A stretch of 64,000 bases of DNA from Flavobacterium muglaense (GCF_014305155.1 NZ_JACRUK010000007.1:49362-113361), one strand, 5' to 3'. Positions 44,346-54,848 are shown, counted from the first letter of the stretch. Notes: generated by a model from the sequence alone, not told the origin. Numbers and translations are program-made.

Positions 44346-44582
44346 ATGAGTTACGATGACATTATTGGTTCTATAGGGGTGGGCATTATTCTACTTGCTT
44401 ACTTCCTTAATATTTTTTCTTTCATCCCAAAAGAAGGCAAATTCTATTTTGTTTTAAATATTATAGGCGCCAGCATTGCTTGCTACGCCTCTACTTTAAT
44501 TCACTATATTCCCTTTATCATTCTTGAAGGAACCTGGGGAGTAGTAAGTCTTTTTGGACTTATTAAAACATTTAAAAAATAG
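44346..44582 (+). CDS. Small three-helix membrane protein (CBU_0592 family)
   Basis: This is a 78-residue protein with three hydrophobic helices: SIGVGIILLAYFLNIFSFIP, FVLNIIGASIACYASTLIHY and FIILEGTWGVVSLFGLIKTF. The EGTWGVVSLFGL block and short size match the CBU_0592-type family annotated in flavobacteria. Function unknown. It stands alone between ffh and a convergent lipoprotein gene. Confidence 0.8.
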   Translation: MSYDDIIGSIGVGIILLAYFLNIFSFIPKEGKFYFVLNIIGASIACYASTLIHYIPFIILEGTWGVVSLFGLIKTFKK

Positions 44583-44600
44583 GGATAGTAAACCAGATAA

Positions 44601-45647
44601 CTATTTAACCTTTGTAAAATACAGGTAACTTGTTTCCTTGTCTCCATCATCGAGCTCACCTCTAAAACGAAGCTGATCTGAATTAAATTCAAAAAGTTTC
44701 CAATCTTCGTTTAATGGATTAAATATGTTTAAATCAATTTTAACTCGAAATTCCCTTACGTCATTATCTACTTTCGTCTCCCATTCTCCTTGCAGTATCT
44801 TACCACTTTTATTCACTGTTACTGTTTTATCATTCTTAAAGTTGAAAACATAACCATCGTATAAACTTGATTTAACAATGTCCTCATAATAATAAGATAT
44901 TTTCCAAGATCCACTTGTAATGGTTTCTAAGAATAATGGTGAAGCACTATTATTTGTACCACAATTATCTATCGCCTTCTTGATAGCATCTTCTAACCTA
45001 CTATTATTAATAATAGGTACTATTTGCCCAATATTATCAGTAACCATTAAGGGATAATTAAATGATATATATTGACTTAGTCCGAGGTTTTCAATAAAAA
45101 AATAGAGTGACTTATCATCTGTAATAGCAACAACACTAGGTATTTGGGTATTACTATCATAAACACTTATCTTAATTGGAAAAACAAAATCAATGCAATT
45201 TATCTTTAAAAAGGTGTTTGAATCAACCGTACAAGTCTGTAGTTGCGCATCATATTCGCTTTGATTATTAATCTTTTTTTCAGTATAATCAGTAAATAAG
45301 AGAGTAATTGGAAACATAAAAATCACAGGATCTTTAGTATTTGAACTTAAACTTAATTGTTTTTCAACTTTAGAATAATCAGCCACATGATCTAGTGATA
45401 CAATAGTATTGTTTACTATCACGGAATATGGGAATTTAACTGTAAAGCATGCAGCATTGTCTATAAAATCATCTTGCGAAGTATTTTGCATTACAACTCT
45501 CTTAACAAAAGTAGTTAAAGGACTATCTTTCAATATCGTTTCTTGATTAGTAAACTCCTCTGTCACAATTTCGCTTTGACAAGATGTAAAAATCAATAAA
45601 ATTACAGCTATAAGCTGAAAAGTAAAATATTTTCTAAAATACCGCAT
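44601..45647 (-). CDS. Predicted lipoprotein of unknown function
   Basis: With the ATG at 45647 the product is 348 residues and starts MRYFRKYFTFQLIAVILLIF with a lipobox, LIFTSC. An upstream in-frame ATG at 45734 would add a second hydrophobic stretch before the signal peptide and is less likely. The body contains repeated motifs such as ACFTVKFPYSVIVNNT and INCIDFVFPIKISVYDSNTQ, and a C-terminal domain (WKLFEFNSDQLRFRGELDDG) like lipocalin-type lipoproteins of the phylum. I do not recognise a characterised family. It is divergent from the sigma factor gene at 45847. Confidence 0.72.
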   Translation of the reverse strand: MRYFRKYFTFQLIAVILLIFTSCQSEIVTEEFTNQETILKDSPLTTFVKRVVMQNTSQDDFIDNAACFTVKFPYSVIVNNTIVSLDHVADYSKVEKQLSLSSNTKDPVIFMFPITLLFTDYTEKKINNQSEYDAQLQTCTVDSNTFLKINCIDFVFPIKISVYDSNTQIPSVVAITDDKSLYFFIENLGLSQYISFNYPLMVTDNIGQIVPIINNSRLEDAIKKAIDNCGTNNSASPLFLETITSGSWKISYYYEDIVKSSLYDGYVFNFKNDKTVTVNKSGKILQGEWETKVDNDVREFRVKIDLNIFNPLNEDWKLFEFNSDQLRFRGELDDGDKETSYLYFTKVK

Positions 45648-45846
45648 ATTATCTATATCTAAATGAACTTTAATACGAAACGCTACCATTGCCTTAAATA
45701 AAACAAATAAAAGTAAAATAAACCAAAAATTCACACGTTTTATTATCCTAAGGAAATCTTAAGGAACGGTTTACCAATTAAAAACAATTTAATATACATT
45801 TACCCTACTTTGTCATGATCCTTCGCGCCACAATAAATAATAAACG

Positions 45847-46368
45847 ATGCTTAACAAAACTCTTTCAGAAACTTGTAACGAAGTTATTTTTTCATCTTTT
45901 TTTAAAAGTAATGCAAAAATGCTACGAAACTTTCTTTTCTATAAATTTGGCAACAAAGAAAAGGCAGAAGATTTAGTCCAAGAAGCTTTTATTAGATTAT
46001 GGCAAAACTGTCAAGATGTTCCAATTGAAAAAGCAAAATCATACGTTTATACTGTAGCCAATAACGGCGCCTTAAACATTATAGCACATGAGAAAGTTGT
46101 ATTAAATTATTCAAAAACCACTACTAGTCGAGACAAAACTCATGAAACACCTGAATTTATATTGGAAGAAAAACAATTCAAGAAAAAACTTTTAACCGCT
46201 ATTGCCAATTTAAATGAAACGCAACGAGTCGCTTTTTTGATGCATCGTATTGACGGAAAAAAATATATTGAAATAGCAGAAGAGCTAAACATAGGGATAA
46301 AAGCCGTAGAAAAGCGAATTAGCCAAGCATTACTTGAACTGAGAAAAGAAATTAACAATTTAAAGTAG
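45847..46368 (+). CDS. ECF-type RNA polymerase sigma factor
   Basis: This is a 173-residue factor with region 2 (KEKAEDLVQEAFIRLWQNCQ) and region 4 (LNETQRVAFLMHRIDGKKYI, EIAEELNIGIKAVEKRISQA). It is followed 51 bases later by a FecR-type anti-sigma gene and a TonB-dependent receptor with an N-terminal signalling domain, the standard cell-surface signalling order. TACCCTACT upstream at 45801-45809 has inverted copies at 46364 and 49925. Confidence 0.95.
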   Translation: MLNKTLSETCNEVIFSSFFKSNAKMLRNFLFYKFGNKEKAEDLVQEAFIRLWQNCQDVPIEKAKSYVYTVANNGALNIIAHEKVVLNYSKTTTSRDKTHETPEFILEEKQFKKKLLTAIANLNETQRVAFLMHRIDGKKYIEIAEELNIGIKAVEKRISQALLELRKEINNLK

Positions 46369-46419
46369 GGTCTCCCCTGTCCCTCCTTGTTATACATTAC
46401 AAATATAACACAAAATAAA

Positions 46420-47316
46420 ATGAAAAAAAATTACTTACATGCAAAATGGCTGAATGAGGAGATGAACGAGGAAGAGCTGGCCGCTTTCCAAGCAAGTGAT
46501 GATTATGAACTCTATGAAAAAATAAAAATCTATTCTTCTCAACTAGAAGTGGCTGATTTCAATGAAGAAAAAATTATCCAGAAAATCATTAGTAGAAAAA
46601 AAACAAAAACAAAGCAGATTACGTTATATACAATCTGGTTTAGTAAAATAGCCGCCATCTTAATTATTGTACTAGGGCTGTTTTATAGTGTAGAAAAAAT
46701 TTCTATCGTAAATCAAATTACAGACAATGGTGAAAAAAGAACTTTTCTACTACCAGATCATTCTGAAGTTGTATTAAACTCGGGATCAGAAGTAAACTAT
46801 AAAAAATGGAATTGGAATACAAATAGAGAACTCAAACTAAACGGTGAGGCCTACTTTGCAGTAACAAAAGGAAAGAAATTTAAAGTAAAAACTAAGCTAG
46901 GAATAGTTACTGTTCTAGGAACACACTTTAATGTAAAAACAAAAAAAAATCAATTTAATGTAACTTGTTTTGAAGGAAGAGTAAAAGTTAATTATCAAAA
47001 AGCCCAACTGATATTGACTAGTGGGCAAAGTGTAACATTTGAAAACGGTAAACAAACCAACACTACATCACAAATCACAAAACCAATATGGATCGACAAT
47101 CAAATGTCATTCCAACAAGAAAAACTAACGGCTATAATTACTGAAATTGAAAAACAATATAATGTAACAATTATAATAAAAACTAAAAACACTGAAAACG
47201 TGTTCTCTGGAAAAATCCCAACTAATAATCTAGATACAGCGCTACAAATTATTAGTACAACATACAACTTGAACTATAGCATAGCAAAGGATCAAATAAT
47301 TTTTGAAGAAAAATAA
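46420..47316 (+). CDS. FecR family anti-sigma factor
   Basis: This is a 298-residue inner-membrane protein: cytoplasmic N-terminal anti-sigma part, one helix near residues 78-97 (KIAAILIIVLGLFYSV), and the periplasmic FecR domain with DNGEKRTFLLPDHSEVVLNS, LNGEAYFAVTKGKKFKVKT and VLGTHFNVKT, then a secretin/STN-type C-terminal region. The ATG at 46420 is chosen over the TTG at 46387 because the MKKNYLHAKWLNEEM start is typical. It should hold the preceding sigma factor inactive until the receptor binds its ligand. The receptor gene starts immediately after the stop. Confidence 0.93.
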   Translation: MKKNYLHAKWLNEEMNEEELAAFQASDDYELYEKIKIYSSQLEVADFNEEKIIQKIISRKKTKTKQITLYTIWFSKIAAILIIVLGLFYSVEKISIVNQITDNGEKRTFLLPDHSEVVLNSGSEVNYKKWNWNTNRELKLNGEAYFAVTKGKKFKVKTKLGIVTVLGTHFNVKTKKNQFNVTCFEGRVKVNYQKAQLILTSGQSVTFENGKQTNTTSQITKPIWIDNQMSFQQEKLTAIITEIEKQYNVTIIIKTKNTENVFSGKIPTNNLDTALQIISTTYNLNYSIAKDQIIFEEK

Positions 47317-49851
47317 ATGTTTTTTTATAAACGTATTTACACTTTAATACTCACCTTTATTATTGCTTTGAATGCCACAAGTCAAAGCAATAATAAAGCT
47401 ATTCCTTTAAAAGTTATCTTATCGTTAATTGAGAAACAAAACAATGTTAACTTTAACTATACTGAAAATATCCTCAATACAATTAAAACAACCGCACCTG
47501 CAAAGCAACTTTCTTTAAAAGATAAATTACTATATCTCGAAAACATAACCGATTTATCTTTTGAAAATATAGATGACAAATACATCAACATTTTCAACAA
47601 AAAAAGTAAAAAAAACATAGAAATTTGCGGATACGTCTTATCCGAAAAAGACAATTGCCCGATCGAAAATGCAAATATTCATTTCGAACAAGCAAAAACT
47701 GCGACAACAAATCAAATGGGTTATTTTTCATTTAAAAAAGAAAACGAAACTAGTTTTACCATCAGCCACATTGGTTTTGCAAGTAAAAAAATTACGATTG
47801 CAGAAATCCTTAAGACCAATTGCTTTACTATTTTACTTAGTCCATTGGTAACAGAACTCCAAGAAATAAGATCTAATTATTTTTTAGCCTCTGGAATTTC
47901 CAAAAGCGATGGTGTATTTGAAATAAAACCTAAAAAATTTGGAATTTTGCCAGGCTTAATTGAACCTGATGTTTTACATGCAATGCAACAAATCCCTGGG
48001 ATCAATAGTACAGATGAAAGCGTTTCAAGTATAAATGTACGTGGAGGCACACATGATCAAAACTTATTTTTGTGGAATGGAATTCGCATGTACCAAACTG
48101 GACATTTCTTTGGTTTAATTTCAGCATTTAATCCCTATTTAGCCCATACAATTTCTATTTATAAAAATGGAAGCTCTGCCTTTTATGGCGAAAGTGTCTC
48201 TAGTGTAGTTTCAATATCTTCAAACCCACAGCAAACAGATAACGCGAACTTTAGCGCAGGCATAAACATGATAAATGCAGATGTTTATTCGAAATTTAAA
48301 ATTACAAAAAAAGCTTTTATTGAAATTTCAGGAAGAAAATCAATAACTGATTTTGTAGAAACAACTACCTACAAAGAGTATTACAACAAAGCATTTCAAA
48401 ACACTAGTATTACTGATTTTTATAATAATCAAAACATCAATTACTCTAGCAACAAGAAATTTGGCTTCTACGATATCACACTTAAATATTTTCAAAAAAT
48501 AGGAACAAAAAATCAGCTCATTCTAGACTTAATAACTATTAGCGATAAGCTGAGAGTACTACAAAAAGCCTCCAATAACAACTATGCCTCCTCAGAAGAA
48601 AATACAATATATCAAAAAAACTATGGAGGTAATCTATCCTGGAAAATAAAGTGGGGCACGAAAAACACTACAAAAATCAACACCTACTTTTCATACTACG
48701 AACTTGATGGTGCAAAAAATAACGCACAAGACGATCAATTATTAAAACAAGAAAACAAAGTCCTAGATCTTGGTTTTAAACTAGAAAACAATCACATCAT
48801 TAATTCCAAATTAAAATTCAACAATGGATACCAATTCAATGAAATTGGGATTACAAACCTAGAAACAATTAACAACCCAAAATTTTACCGCAAAACCAAA
48901 GAAGTATTACGTACATCGGCAGTAATTCTTGAAGGAATCTACACTGACACCATTTCAAGAATTTATTGCAATGCAGGCATTCGTTTTAATTATATTTATA
49001 ATTTTAAAAAATATAATATAGAGCCTCGATTGCAATTTAACTACGGCTTAAGTACACATCTAAACTTGGAAATACTAGGTGAGTTTAAAAGTCAAAATTC
49101 CCAACAGACGATTGATTACCAAAAAGATTATTTTGGAATAGAAAAAAGACATTGGATCCTATCTAACAACTCTACGATTCCTATTCAAAAAAGCAAGCAA
49201 CTCTCTATCAGTCTATCATACTCAAAGCACCAATGGTTATTTATATTCGAAAATTTTTACAAAAAAGTAACAGGCATTACAAGCCAAAGTCAAGGATTTC
49301 AAAACCAATTGGAGTTTTTGAAAATCAATGGAGACTACACAGTCATAGGAACTGAAATACTAATACAAAAAAAAATAAATCATTATTCATCTTGGATTAG
49401 CTATACTTATAATGACAATAATTACGATTTCCCAACATTCAATCCAACAAAGTTTTCCAATAATTTTGAGATGAATCATGTAATATCTTGGGCTGCAATG
49501 TATGATAAAAAAAACCTTAAAATAGCATTGGGAACTAGATGGTCCTCTGGACCTCCAGAGACTACACCGGTAAATAATATAATAAATCCCGCAAATCCAT
49601 TGCTAAATTTCAACAAACCAAACAATAAACTCTTGAGTTCGTTTTTTCAAATTAACTTATCAAGCACCTACAAATGGGAAAGCACCAACGGAATTCAATA
49701 CAAATTAGGATTATCTCTACTTAATATCCTAAATAAAAAAAACGAAATCAACGAATATTATAAGATAAGCGCTCTGACAAATACTGTAGAAGATGTTAAA
49801 ACATTTTCATTACGTCGTACGCCAAATTTAAGCGTTAGAATTCAATTTTAG
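47317..49851 (+). CDS. TonB-dependent receptor with STN signalling domain
   Basis: This is an 844-residue outer-membrane protein: signal peptide ending NATSQ, an STN domain (residues 25-95: LKVILSLIEKQNNVNFNYTE), a carboxypeptidase-regulatory-like domain (CPIENANIHFEQAKTATTNQ, MGYFSFKK), the plug with IPGINSTDESVSSINVRGGT, and a beta-barrel ending with RRTPNLSVRIQF. It starts at the base after the FecR stop, so the three genes form a transenvelope signalling operon. No SusD-like lipoprotein adjoins it, so polysaccharide uptake is not indicated; the substrate is unknown. Confidence 0.92.
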   Translation: MFFYKRIYTLILTFIIALNATSQSNNKAIPLKVILSLIEKQNNVNFNYTENILNTIKTTAPAKQLSLKDKLLYLENITDLSFENIDDKYINIFNKKSKKNIEICGYVLSEKDNCPIENANIHFEQAKTATTNQMGYFSFKKENETSFTISHIGFASKKITIAEILKTNCFTILLSPLVTELQEIRSNYFLASGISKSDGVFEIKPKKFGILPGLIEPDVLHAMQQIPGINSTDESVSSINVRGGTHDQNLFLWNGIRMYQTGHFFGLISAFNPYLAHTISIYKNGSSAFYGESVSSVVSISSNPQQTDNANFSAGINMINADVYSKFKITKKAFIEISGRKSITDFVETTTYKEYYNKAFQNTSITDFYNNQNINYSSNKKFGFYDITLKYFQKIGTKNQLILDLITISDKLRVLQKASNNNYASSEENTIYQKNYGGNLSWKIKWGTKNTTKINTYFSYYELDGAKNNAQDDQLLKQENKVLDLGFKLENNHIINSKLKFNNGYQFNEIGITNLETINNPKFYRKTKEVLRTSAVILEGIYTDTISRIYCNAGIRFNYIYNFKKYNIEPRLQFNYGLSTHLNLEILGEFKSQNSQQTIDYQKDYFGIEKRHWILSNNSTIPIQKSKQLSISLSYSKHQWLFIFENFYKKVTGITSQSQGFQNQLEFLKINGDYTVIGTEILIQKKINHYSSWISYTYNDNNYDFPTFNPTKFSNNFEMNHVISWAAMYDKKNLKIALGTRWSSGPPETTPVNNIINPANPLLNFNKPNNKLLSSFFQINLSSTYKWESTNGIQYKLGLSLLNILNKKNEINEYYKISALTNTVEDVKTFSLRRTPNLSVRIQF

Positions 49852-49981
49852 TACTATTCTCAGAAAGTATGATGGCACGTATTGATTGAAATTAAAATAT
49901 TCTTACAAAAAAAATCAAAGTTATAGTAGGGTAAAATAACCCCAAACTGTTTTATAATTAAACACCTAAAAAACATTAATT

Positions 49982-50401
49982 ATGAACAGAAAAGAATTTT
50001 TTTCAAGAGTAGGTTTTGGCGCGGCTGCAGCCCTATTACCAGCTTGTGTAGCTGGTTTAGCTACAAGTTGTAGTTCCGCAGGAGAAAACACTGCTGCTCC
50101 AACATCGGTAGATTTTATCCTAGACATCTCAACTGGTTCCTTAGCTACTGACGGAGGTTTTTTAGTATCGAACAAAATAGTTGTTGCAAGAGTAAATGCC
50201 TCGACTTTCCTTGCTGTTTCTGCAGCTTGTACACATGAAGGTACTAATGTGAATTATGTCAATTCAAGTAACTCTTTTCATTGCCCAAACCACGGAGCAA
50301 ATTTCAGCAATACAGGAAGTCATCTCAATGGGCCTGGATCAAGCGATCTAAAACAATACAATGTAACACTTGTTGGAAATTCATTACGCGTATACTCCTA
50401 A
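49982..50401 (+). CDS. Rieske [2Fe-2S] domain protein, exported
   Basis: This is a 139-residue protein with a Tat-like N-terminus (MNRKEFFSRVGFGAAAALLP) and a lipobox-like LATSC. The Rieske ligands are in ACTHEGTNV (CxH) and HCPNHGANF (CxxH). There is no transmembrane quinol-oxidase partner, so it is probably a soluble or anchored periplasmic Rieske-type electron carrier. It is first of a row of five exported proteins (to 52748) that look co-transcribed. A copy of AGTAGGGTA lies about 50 bases upstream. Confidence 0.93.
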   Translation: MNRKEFFSRVGFGAAAALLPACVAGLATSCSSAGENTAAPTSVDFILDISTGSLATDGGFLVSNKIVVARVNASTFLAVSAACTHEGTNVNYVNSSNSFHCPNHGANFSNTGSHLNGPGSSDLKQYNVTLVGNSLRVYS

Positions 50402-50446
50402 TAAATATCTATTAAGATCAACTGCGTTTTTTAAATATTTTTTTTT

Positions 50447-50845
50447 ATGAAAAAACTCAAAAGAATAATAATCGCAATAACAATTTTGCTCCTCATTGGA
50501 CTATCAACTTATTATTACATAATGCATGCAGGAGCGAGAGATTTAAGCGCAGAGGAATCTGCTTATACCGTTACAGCAAAAGATATAACAATTGAATTTA
50601 ATACTAATATTGATGACTCTAATAAAAAGTATCTTGAAAAACCAATTGCCATAACAGGTATTGTAACTGCATTAACTCCCACTCAAATTACAATTGACAA
50701 AACTGTTATTTGCAATCTTAAAAATCCACAAACAAATATCGAGATCGACCAACTAATATCCCTTAAAGGAAGAGTTATAGGATATGATGATTTAATGGAA
50801 GAGGTAAAGATTGATCAATGTATCATAATTAAAAAATCACTATAA
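50447..50845 (+). CDS. Membrane-anchored OB-fold (tRNA_anti-like) protein
   Basis: This is a 132-residue protein with one N-terminal helix (KRIIIAITILLLIGLSTYYY), then a beta-rich domain with PIAITGIVTALTPTQITID and LISLKGRVIGYDDLMEEVKI. The repeated G-x-V strands match the OB-fold 'tRNA_anti-like' family, which in exported form is of unknown function. It ends directly before the next gene's ATG (stop/start adjacent). Confidence 0.8.
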   Translation: MKKLKRIIIAITILLLIGLSTYYYIMHAGARDLSAEESAYTVTAKDITIEFNTNIDDSNKKYLEKPIAITGIVTALTPTQITIDKTVICNLKNPQTNIEIDQLISLKGRVIGYDDLMEEVKIDQCIIIKKSL

Positions 50846-51712
50846 ATGAAAATACAAAAAATATTAAGTTGTTTTGTTTTACTTTTTTCTATTCAAACTA
50901 TAACAGCACAAGACGATTTACTTGGACAATTAGATGTAAAATCTACAAAAAAAGAAGCTACCCCTTACACCTTCAAAGCGCTTCAAATCTGCAATTTACA
51001 ATCAACAAAACTACCTGCAAAAGGCGAATTTTACATGTTAATCACACATCGCTTTGGTGATTTGACCGAAGGAATAAACAACTTTTTTGGTCTAGATAAT
51101 GCTAATACAAAAATTGGAGGTATATACGGACTAACCGACTGGTTATCCATTGGAGTTTCAAGACATACGTTTCAAAAAAATTATGAAACGGCCTTTAAAT
51201 ATCGTTTTGCTAAGCAAATGGAAAACGGCTTCCCTGTTACCATAGCTGGATACAATACATTTGATATCAATACTGAGCTTGACAAAACTAATTATCCTTC
51301 CTTGAAATTCTCAAATCGTTTAGCTTACTCGGCCCAATTGCTTATTTCTAGAAAAGTAACCCAATCCCTATCCTTAGAATTAGCCACAATTTATACTCAT
51401 AAAAATCTATATGATAACACAACCGAATATGCCGATTTAGCACTACTAGGCTATGGAGCACGTTACAAATTAACAAAAAGACTAAGCCTAAATCTTGAAT
51501 ATGACATGCGATTAAATGCAATTGATGGTTATATGACAAACAAATTTCAAAACCCAATGACTGCAGGTTTAGACATAGAAACTGGAGGTCACGTATTTCA
51601 ATTGGTATTTTCAAATAGTCAAGCAATGAACGACGTCTCCCTTTTCACTAATGCCACTGGAAAATTCAATAAAGGAATTTATTTTGGTTTTAATATGTAT
51701 AGAGTATTTTAA
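50846..51712 (+). CDS. DUF5777 family exported beta-barrel protein
   Basis: This is a 288-residue protein with a signal peptide ending TITAQ. The family signature region is GEFYMLITHRFGDLTEGINN followed by FFGLDN and IGGIYGLTDWLSIGVSRHTF. The rest alternates short hydrophobic strands (LSLNLEYDMRLN) as in an outer-membrane barrel, and ends FGFNMYRVF with a terminal aromatic. Its role is unknown. DUF5777 genes sit beside Rieske/YceI-like genes in other Bacteroidota as far as I recall, which points to a redox role. Confidence 0.82.
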   Translation: MKIQKILSCFVLLFSIQTITAQDDLLGQLDVKSTKKEATPYTFKALQICNLQSTKLPAKGEFYMLITHRFGDLTEGINNFFGLDNANTKIGGIYGLTDWLSIGVSRHTFQKNYETAFKYRFAKQMENGFPVTIAGYNTFDINTELDKTNYPSLKFSNRLAYSAQLLISRKVTQSLSLELATIYTHKNLYDNTTEYADLALLGYGARYKLTKRLSLNLEYDMRLNAIDGYMTNKFQNPMTAGLDIETGGHVFQLVFSNSQAMNDVSLFTNATGKFNKGIYFGFNMYRVF

Positions 51713-51764
51713 TCCCCTAAAAATTATAATTGACCTGAGTAATAACAATAACAAATAATCTATT

Positions 51765-52196
<432 letters not shown>

Positions 52197-52202
52197 AATA
52201 AG

Positions 52203-52748
52203 ATGAAAAAAACAATTATTATATTCGCCCTTTTGTTAATAGGAACTACTGTATTCTCACAAAAAATGATAACCCGCAACGGTAAAATAACCTTTGAAGC
52301 TTCCATTCCTAGTTTTGAGGAAATTAAAGCAACAAATAGTACTGTATCTTGTATTCTAGACGAAGCAACTGGTGATTTTGCAGCTTTGGTTTTAATTAAA
52401 TCGTTTAAGTTTAAAGCCCCATTGATGGAAGAACATTTTAATGAGAACTACATGGAATCAAATCTTTTTCCTAAGGCTACTTTTAAAGGAAAAATTTTAA
52501 ATTTTGATGCTAAAAAACTATCAACTGCTTCGACTACTTATGAGCTGGAAGGAGATTTAACAATACATGGTATCACGAAGAAAATTAAAACCAAAATAAA
52601 TCTAATTCTAACTGGAGGAAAATTAAATACCACCGCAAATTTTGACATAAAACCACAAGACTACGGCATTGAAATACCAAGTTTAGTAAAAGATAAAATT
52701 GCAAAAAACATAGACACTAGAATAAATTTCAACTTAGAAACGCAATAA
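52203..52748 (+). CDS. YceI family lipid/quinone-binding protein
   Basis: This is a 181-residue protein with a signal peptide (ending TVFSQ). YceI-family blocks are MITRNGKITFEASIP, FKFKAPLMEEHFNENYM and LEGDLTIHGITKKIKTKINL, then IKPQDYGIEIP. The fold is a lipocalin-like barrel that binds isoprenoid or quinone molecules. The gene starts six bases after the haem lipoprotein and ends the exported redox gene row; a strong terminator follows. Confidence 0.93.
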   Translation: MKKTIIIFALLLIGTTVFSQKMITRNGKITFEASIPSFEEIKATNSTVSCILDEATGDFAALVLIKSFKFKAPLMEEHFNENYMESNLFPKATFKGKILNFDAKKLSTASTTYELEGDLTIHGITKKIKTKINLILTGGKLNTTANFDIKPQDYGIEIPSLVKDKIAKNIDTRINFNLETQ

Positions 52749-52765
52749 AAACTGCAGGTTTAGTT

Positions 52766-52798
52766 AAAAAAGCGACTTCAAATTGAAGTCGTTTTTTT
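52766..52798. terminator. Terminator between the YceI gene and argS
   Basis: The 19-base near-perfect palindrome CGACTTCAAATTGAAGTCG (52773-52791) is flanked by an A-run and a T-run. It can end transcription from both convergent sides. Confidence 0.92.
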
Positions 52799-52815
52799 GT
52801 ACACAATATTAAAAG

Positions 52816-54594
52816 TTACATTCTCTCCGGAACATTTATTCCTAATAATTTGAAAGAAGCAGCAATGGTGTCGGCTACTTTTTTAGAAAGTTGGACTCTG
52901 AATGTTTTTTTATCCAAATCCTCTTCTCCTAAAATAGGCACGGCTTGATAAAATGAATTGTACTCACGAACTAAATCATAAGTAAAATTAGCGAGCAACG
53001 CAGGGCTATGATTATGAGCAGCGTTTTGAATCACTTCTGGAAACAACTCTATTTGTTTTAGCAATTCTTTTTCTTTTTCATGCAGCACGGTCGCTTGTGA
53101 ATTATTAGAAAAATCAAAATTTGCTTTTCGAATAATAGACTGGATTCTCGCATACGTATACTGAATAAATGGACCCGTATTCCCAGCAAAATCAACTGAT
53201 TCTTCAGGATTAAAAAGGATGCGTTTTTTAGGATCTACTTTTAGAATATAATATTTCAAAGCACCTAACCCGATTGTATTGTATAAATTAGCTTTTTCTT
53301 CTATCGAATAGCTTTCTAATTTCCCTAAATCTTCGGCGATTTTCTGCGCAGTAGCAACCATTTCATTCATCAAATCATCAGCATCCACAACAGTTCCTTC
53401 ACGGCTTTTCATTTTTCCAGAAGGTAAATCCACCATTCCGTATGATAAATGATACAAGCTTGATGCCCAATCAAAACCTAATTTTTTCAAGATTAAGAAC
53501 AACACTTTAAAGTGATAATCTTGCTCGTTTCCTACGGTATAAACCATTCCGCCTACATCTGGCATATCTTTTACGCGCTGAATTGCAGTACCAATATCCT
53601 GAGTCATGTAAACCGCAGTCCCATCTGAACGCAATACAATTTTACGATCTAAACCTTCATCAGTCAAATCAATCCATACTGAACCGTCAGGGTCTTGTTC
53701 GAAAATTCCTTTTTCGAGTCCAATGTTTACCACATCTTTCCCTAGCAAATAGGTATTGCTTTCGTAATAATATTTATCAAAATCAACGCCTAAGTTTTTA
53801 TAGGTAATTGCAAAACCATCATAAACCCATTGATTCATTTTTTTCCAAAGTGCAATAACAGCTTCGTCTCCAGCTTCCCATTTTTGTAGCATTTCTTGTG
53901 CTTCAAGGATAATTGGCGATTGCTTTTTAGCTTCATCTTCGGTTTTTCCTTCACTCATTAACTGAGCTATTTCTTGTTTGTAAGCTTTATCAAAAGCTAC
54001 ATAATAATTCCCAACTAACTTATCTCCTTTTTGACCAGTTGATTCCGGAGTTTCTCCGTTACCAAATTTTTGCCAAGCCAACATGGATTTACAAATATGA
54101 ATCCCTCTATCATTAATGATTTGAGTTTTATACACTTTTTTTCCTGACGCCTTAATAATTTCGGCAACAGAATAACCTAAAAGATTATTACGAACGTGAC
54201 CTAAATGCAACGGTTTATTAGTGTTTGGTGAAGAATATTCGACCATAACAGCTTTAGCATCTGCCGCAGGAGTTACAAAACCAAACTGCTCGTTATTTCT
54301 AATTTCATTGAAGAAATTAAGATAATATGCATCTGAAATTACAATATTTAAAAAGCCCGAAACCACATTAAAACGGTCGACTTCGGCTAGGTTTTCGACT
54401 AAATAGTTACCAATCTTGTTTCCTAATTCTACGGGATTGCTTTTTACCACTTTTAAAAGCGGAAAAATAACCATAGTAATATCTCCTTCAAAATCTTTCC
54501 GAGTCGTTTGAAATTCTACTTTGTCAATAGTTACGCTAAATAAAGCCTGAATAGCTTTCTCAATTGAAGGGGTAAGAATTTGTGATAATGTCAT
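52816..54594 (-). CDS. argS: Arginyl-tRNA synthetase
   Basis: ArgRS charges tRNA-Arg. The class I signature HIGH appears as LHLGHVRNN in SSPNTNKPLHLGHVRNNLLG and the KMSKS-like loop is GKMKSREGTV. The N-terminal Add1 domain (EFQTTRKDFEGDITMVIF) and the C-terminal DALR domain (AHNHSPALLANFTYDLVREY) are present. The length of 592 residues is normal. A TATATTTG -7 box lies on the minus strand at 54617-54624. The 302-base gap beyond it contains only an AT-rich sequence and the next gene's promoter. Confidence 0.96.
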   Translation of the reverse strand: MTLSQILTPSIEKAIQALFSVTIDKVEFQTTRKDFEGDITMVIFPLLKVVKSNPVELGNKIGNYLVENLAEVDRFNVVSGFLNIVISDAYYLNFFNEIRNNEQFGFVTPAADAKAVMVEYSSPNTNKPLHLGHVRNNLLGYSVAEIIKASGKKVYKTQIINDRGIHICKSMLAWQKFGNGETPESTGQKGDKLVGNYYVAFDKAYKQEIAQLMSEGKTEDEAKKQSPIILEAQEMLQKWEAGDEAVIALWKKMNQWVYDGFAITYKNLGVDFDKYYYESNTYLLGKDVVNIGLEKGIFEQDPDGSVWIDLTDEGLDRKIVLRSDGTAVYMTQDIGTAIQRVKDMPDVGGMVYTVGNEQDYHFKVLFLILKKLGFDWASSLYHLSYGMVDLPSGKMKSREGTVVDADDLMNEMVATAQKIAEDLGKLESYSIEEKANLYNTIGLGALKYYILKVDPKKRILFNPEESVDFAGNTGPFIQYTYARIQSIIRKANFDFSNNSQATVLHEKEKELLKQIELFPEVIQNAAHNHSPALLANFTYDLVREYNSFYQAVPILGEEDLDKKTFRVQLSKKVADTIAASFKLLGINVPERM

Positions 54595-54848
54595 TTTTAA
54601 ATTTTATTTAAGACTGCAAATATAGTTATAATGAACGCAAATTGAAAATTGAAAACCAACTATATTAAACCCTGAAAAACAACAACTTAACCACACACCA
54701 ACCACCTACAAACATTTTTTAAGCCAATATCTGTAACCTTTTTAAGATTTAAGCGTCTATAGAGTAGGTTTTATCATCAAAATAAATAAAATTTAAAAGG
54801 TTTTTTAAAAATAGTACTGTGTTATGCATACTATTTAAAATTAAAGAA

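Noticed and set aside
47317..49851. SusC-type polysaccharide utilisation locus
   Set aside because: No SusD-like lipoprotein and no glycoside hydrolase adjoin the receptor, and it carries an STN signalling domain with ECF and FecR genes instead.
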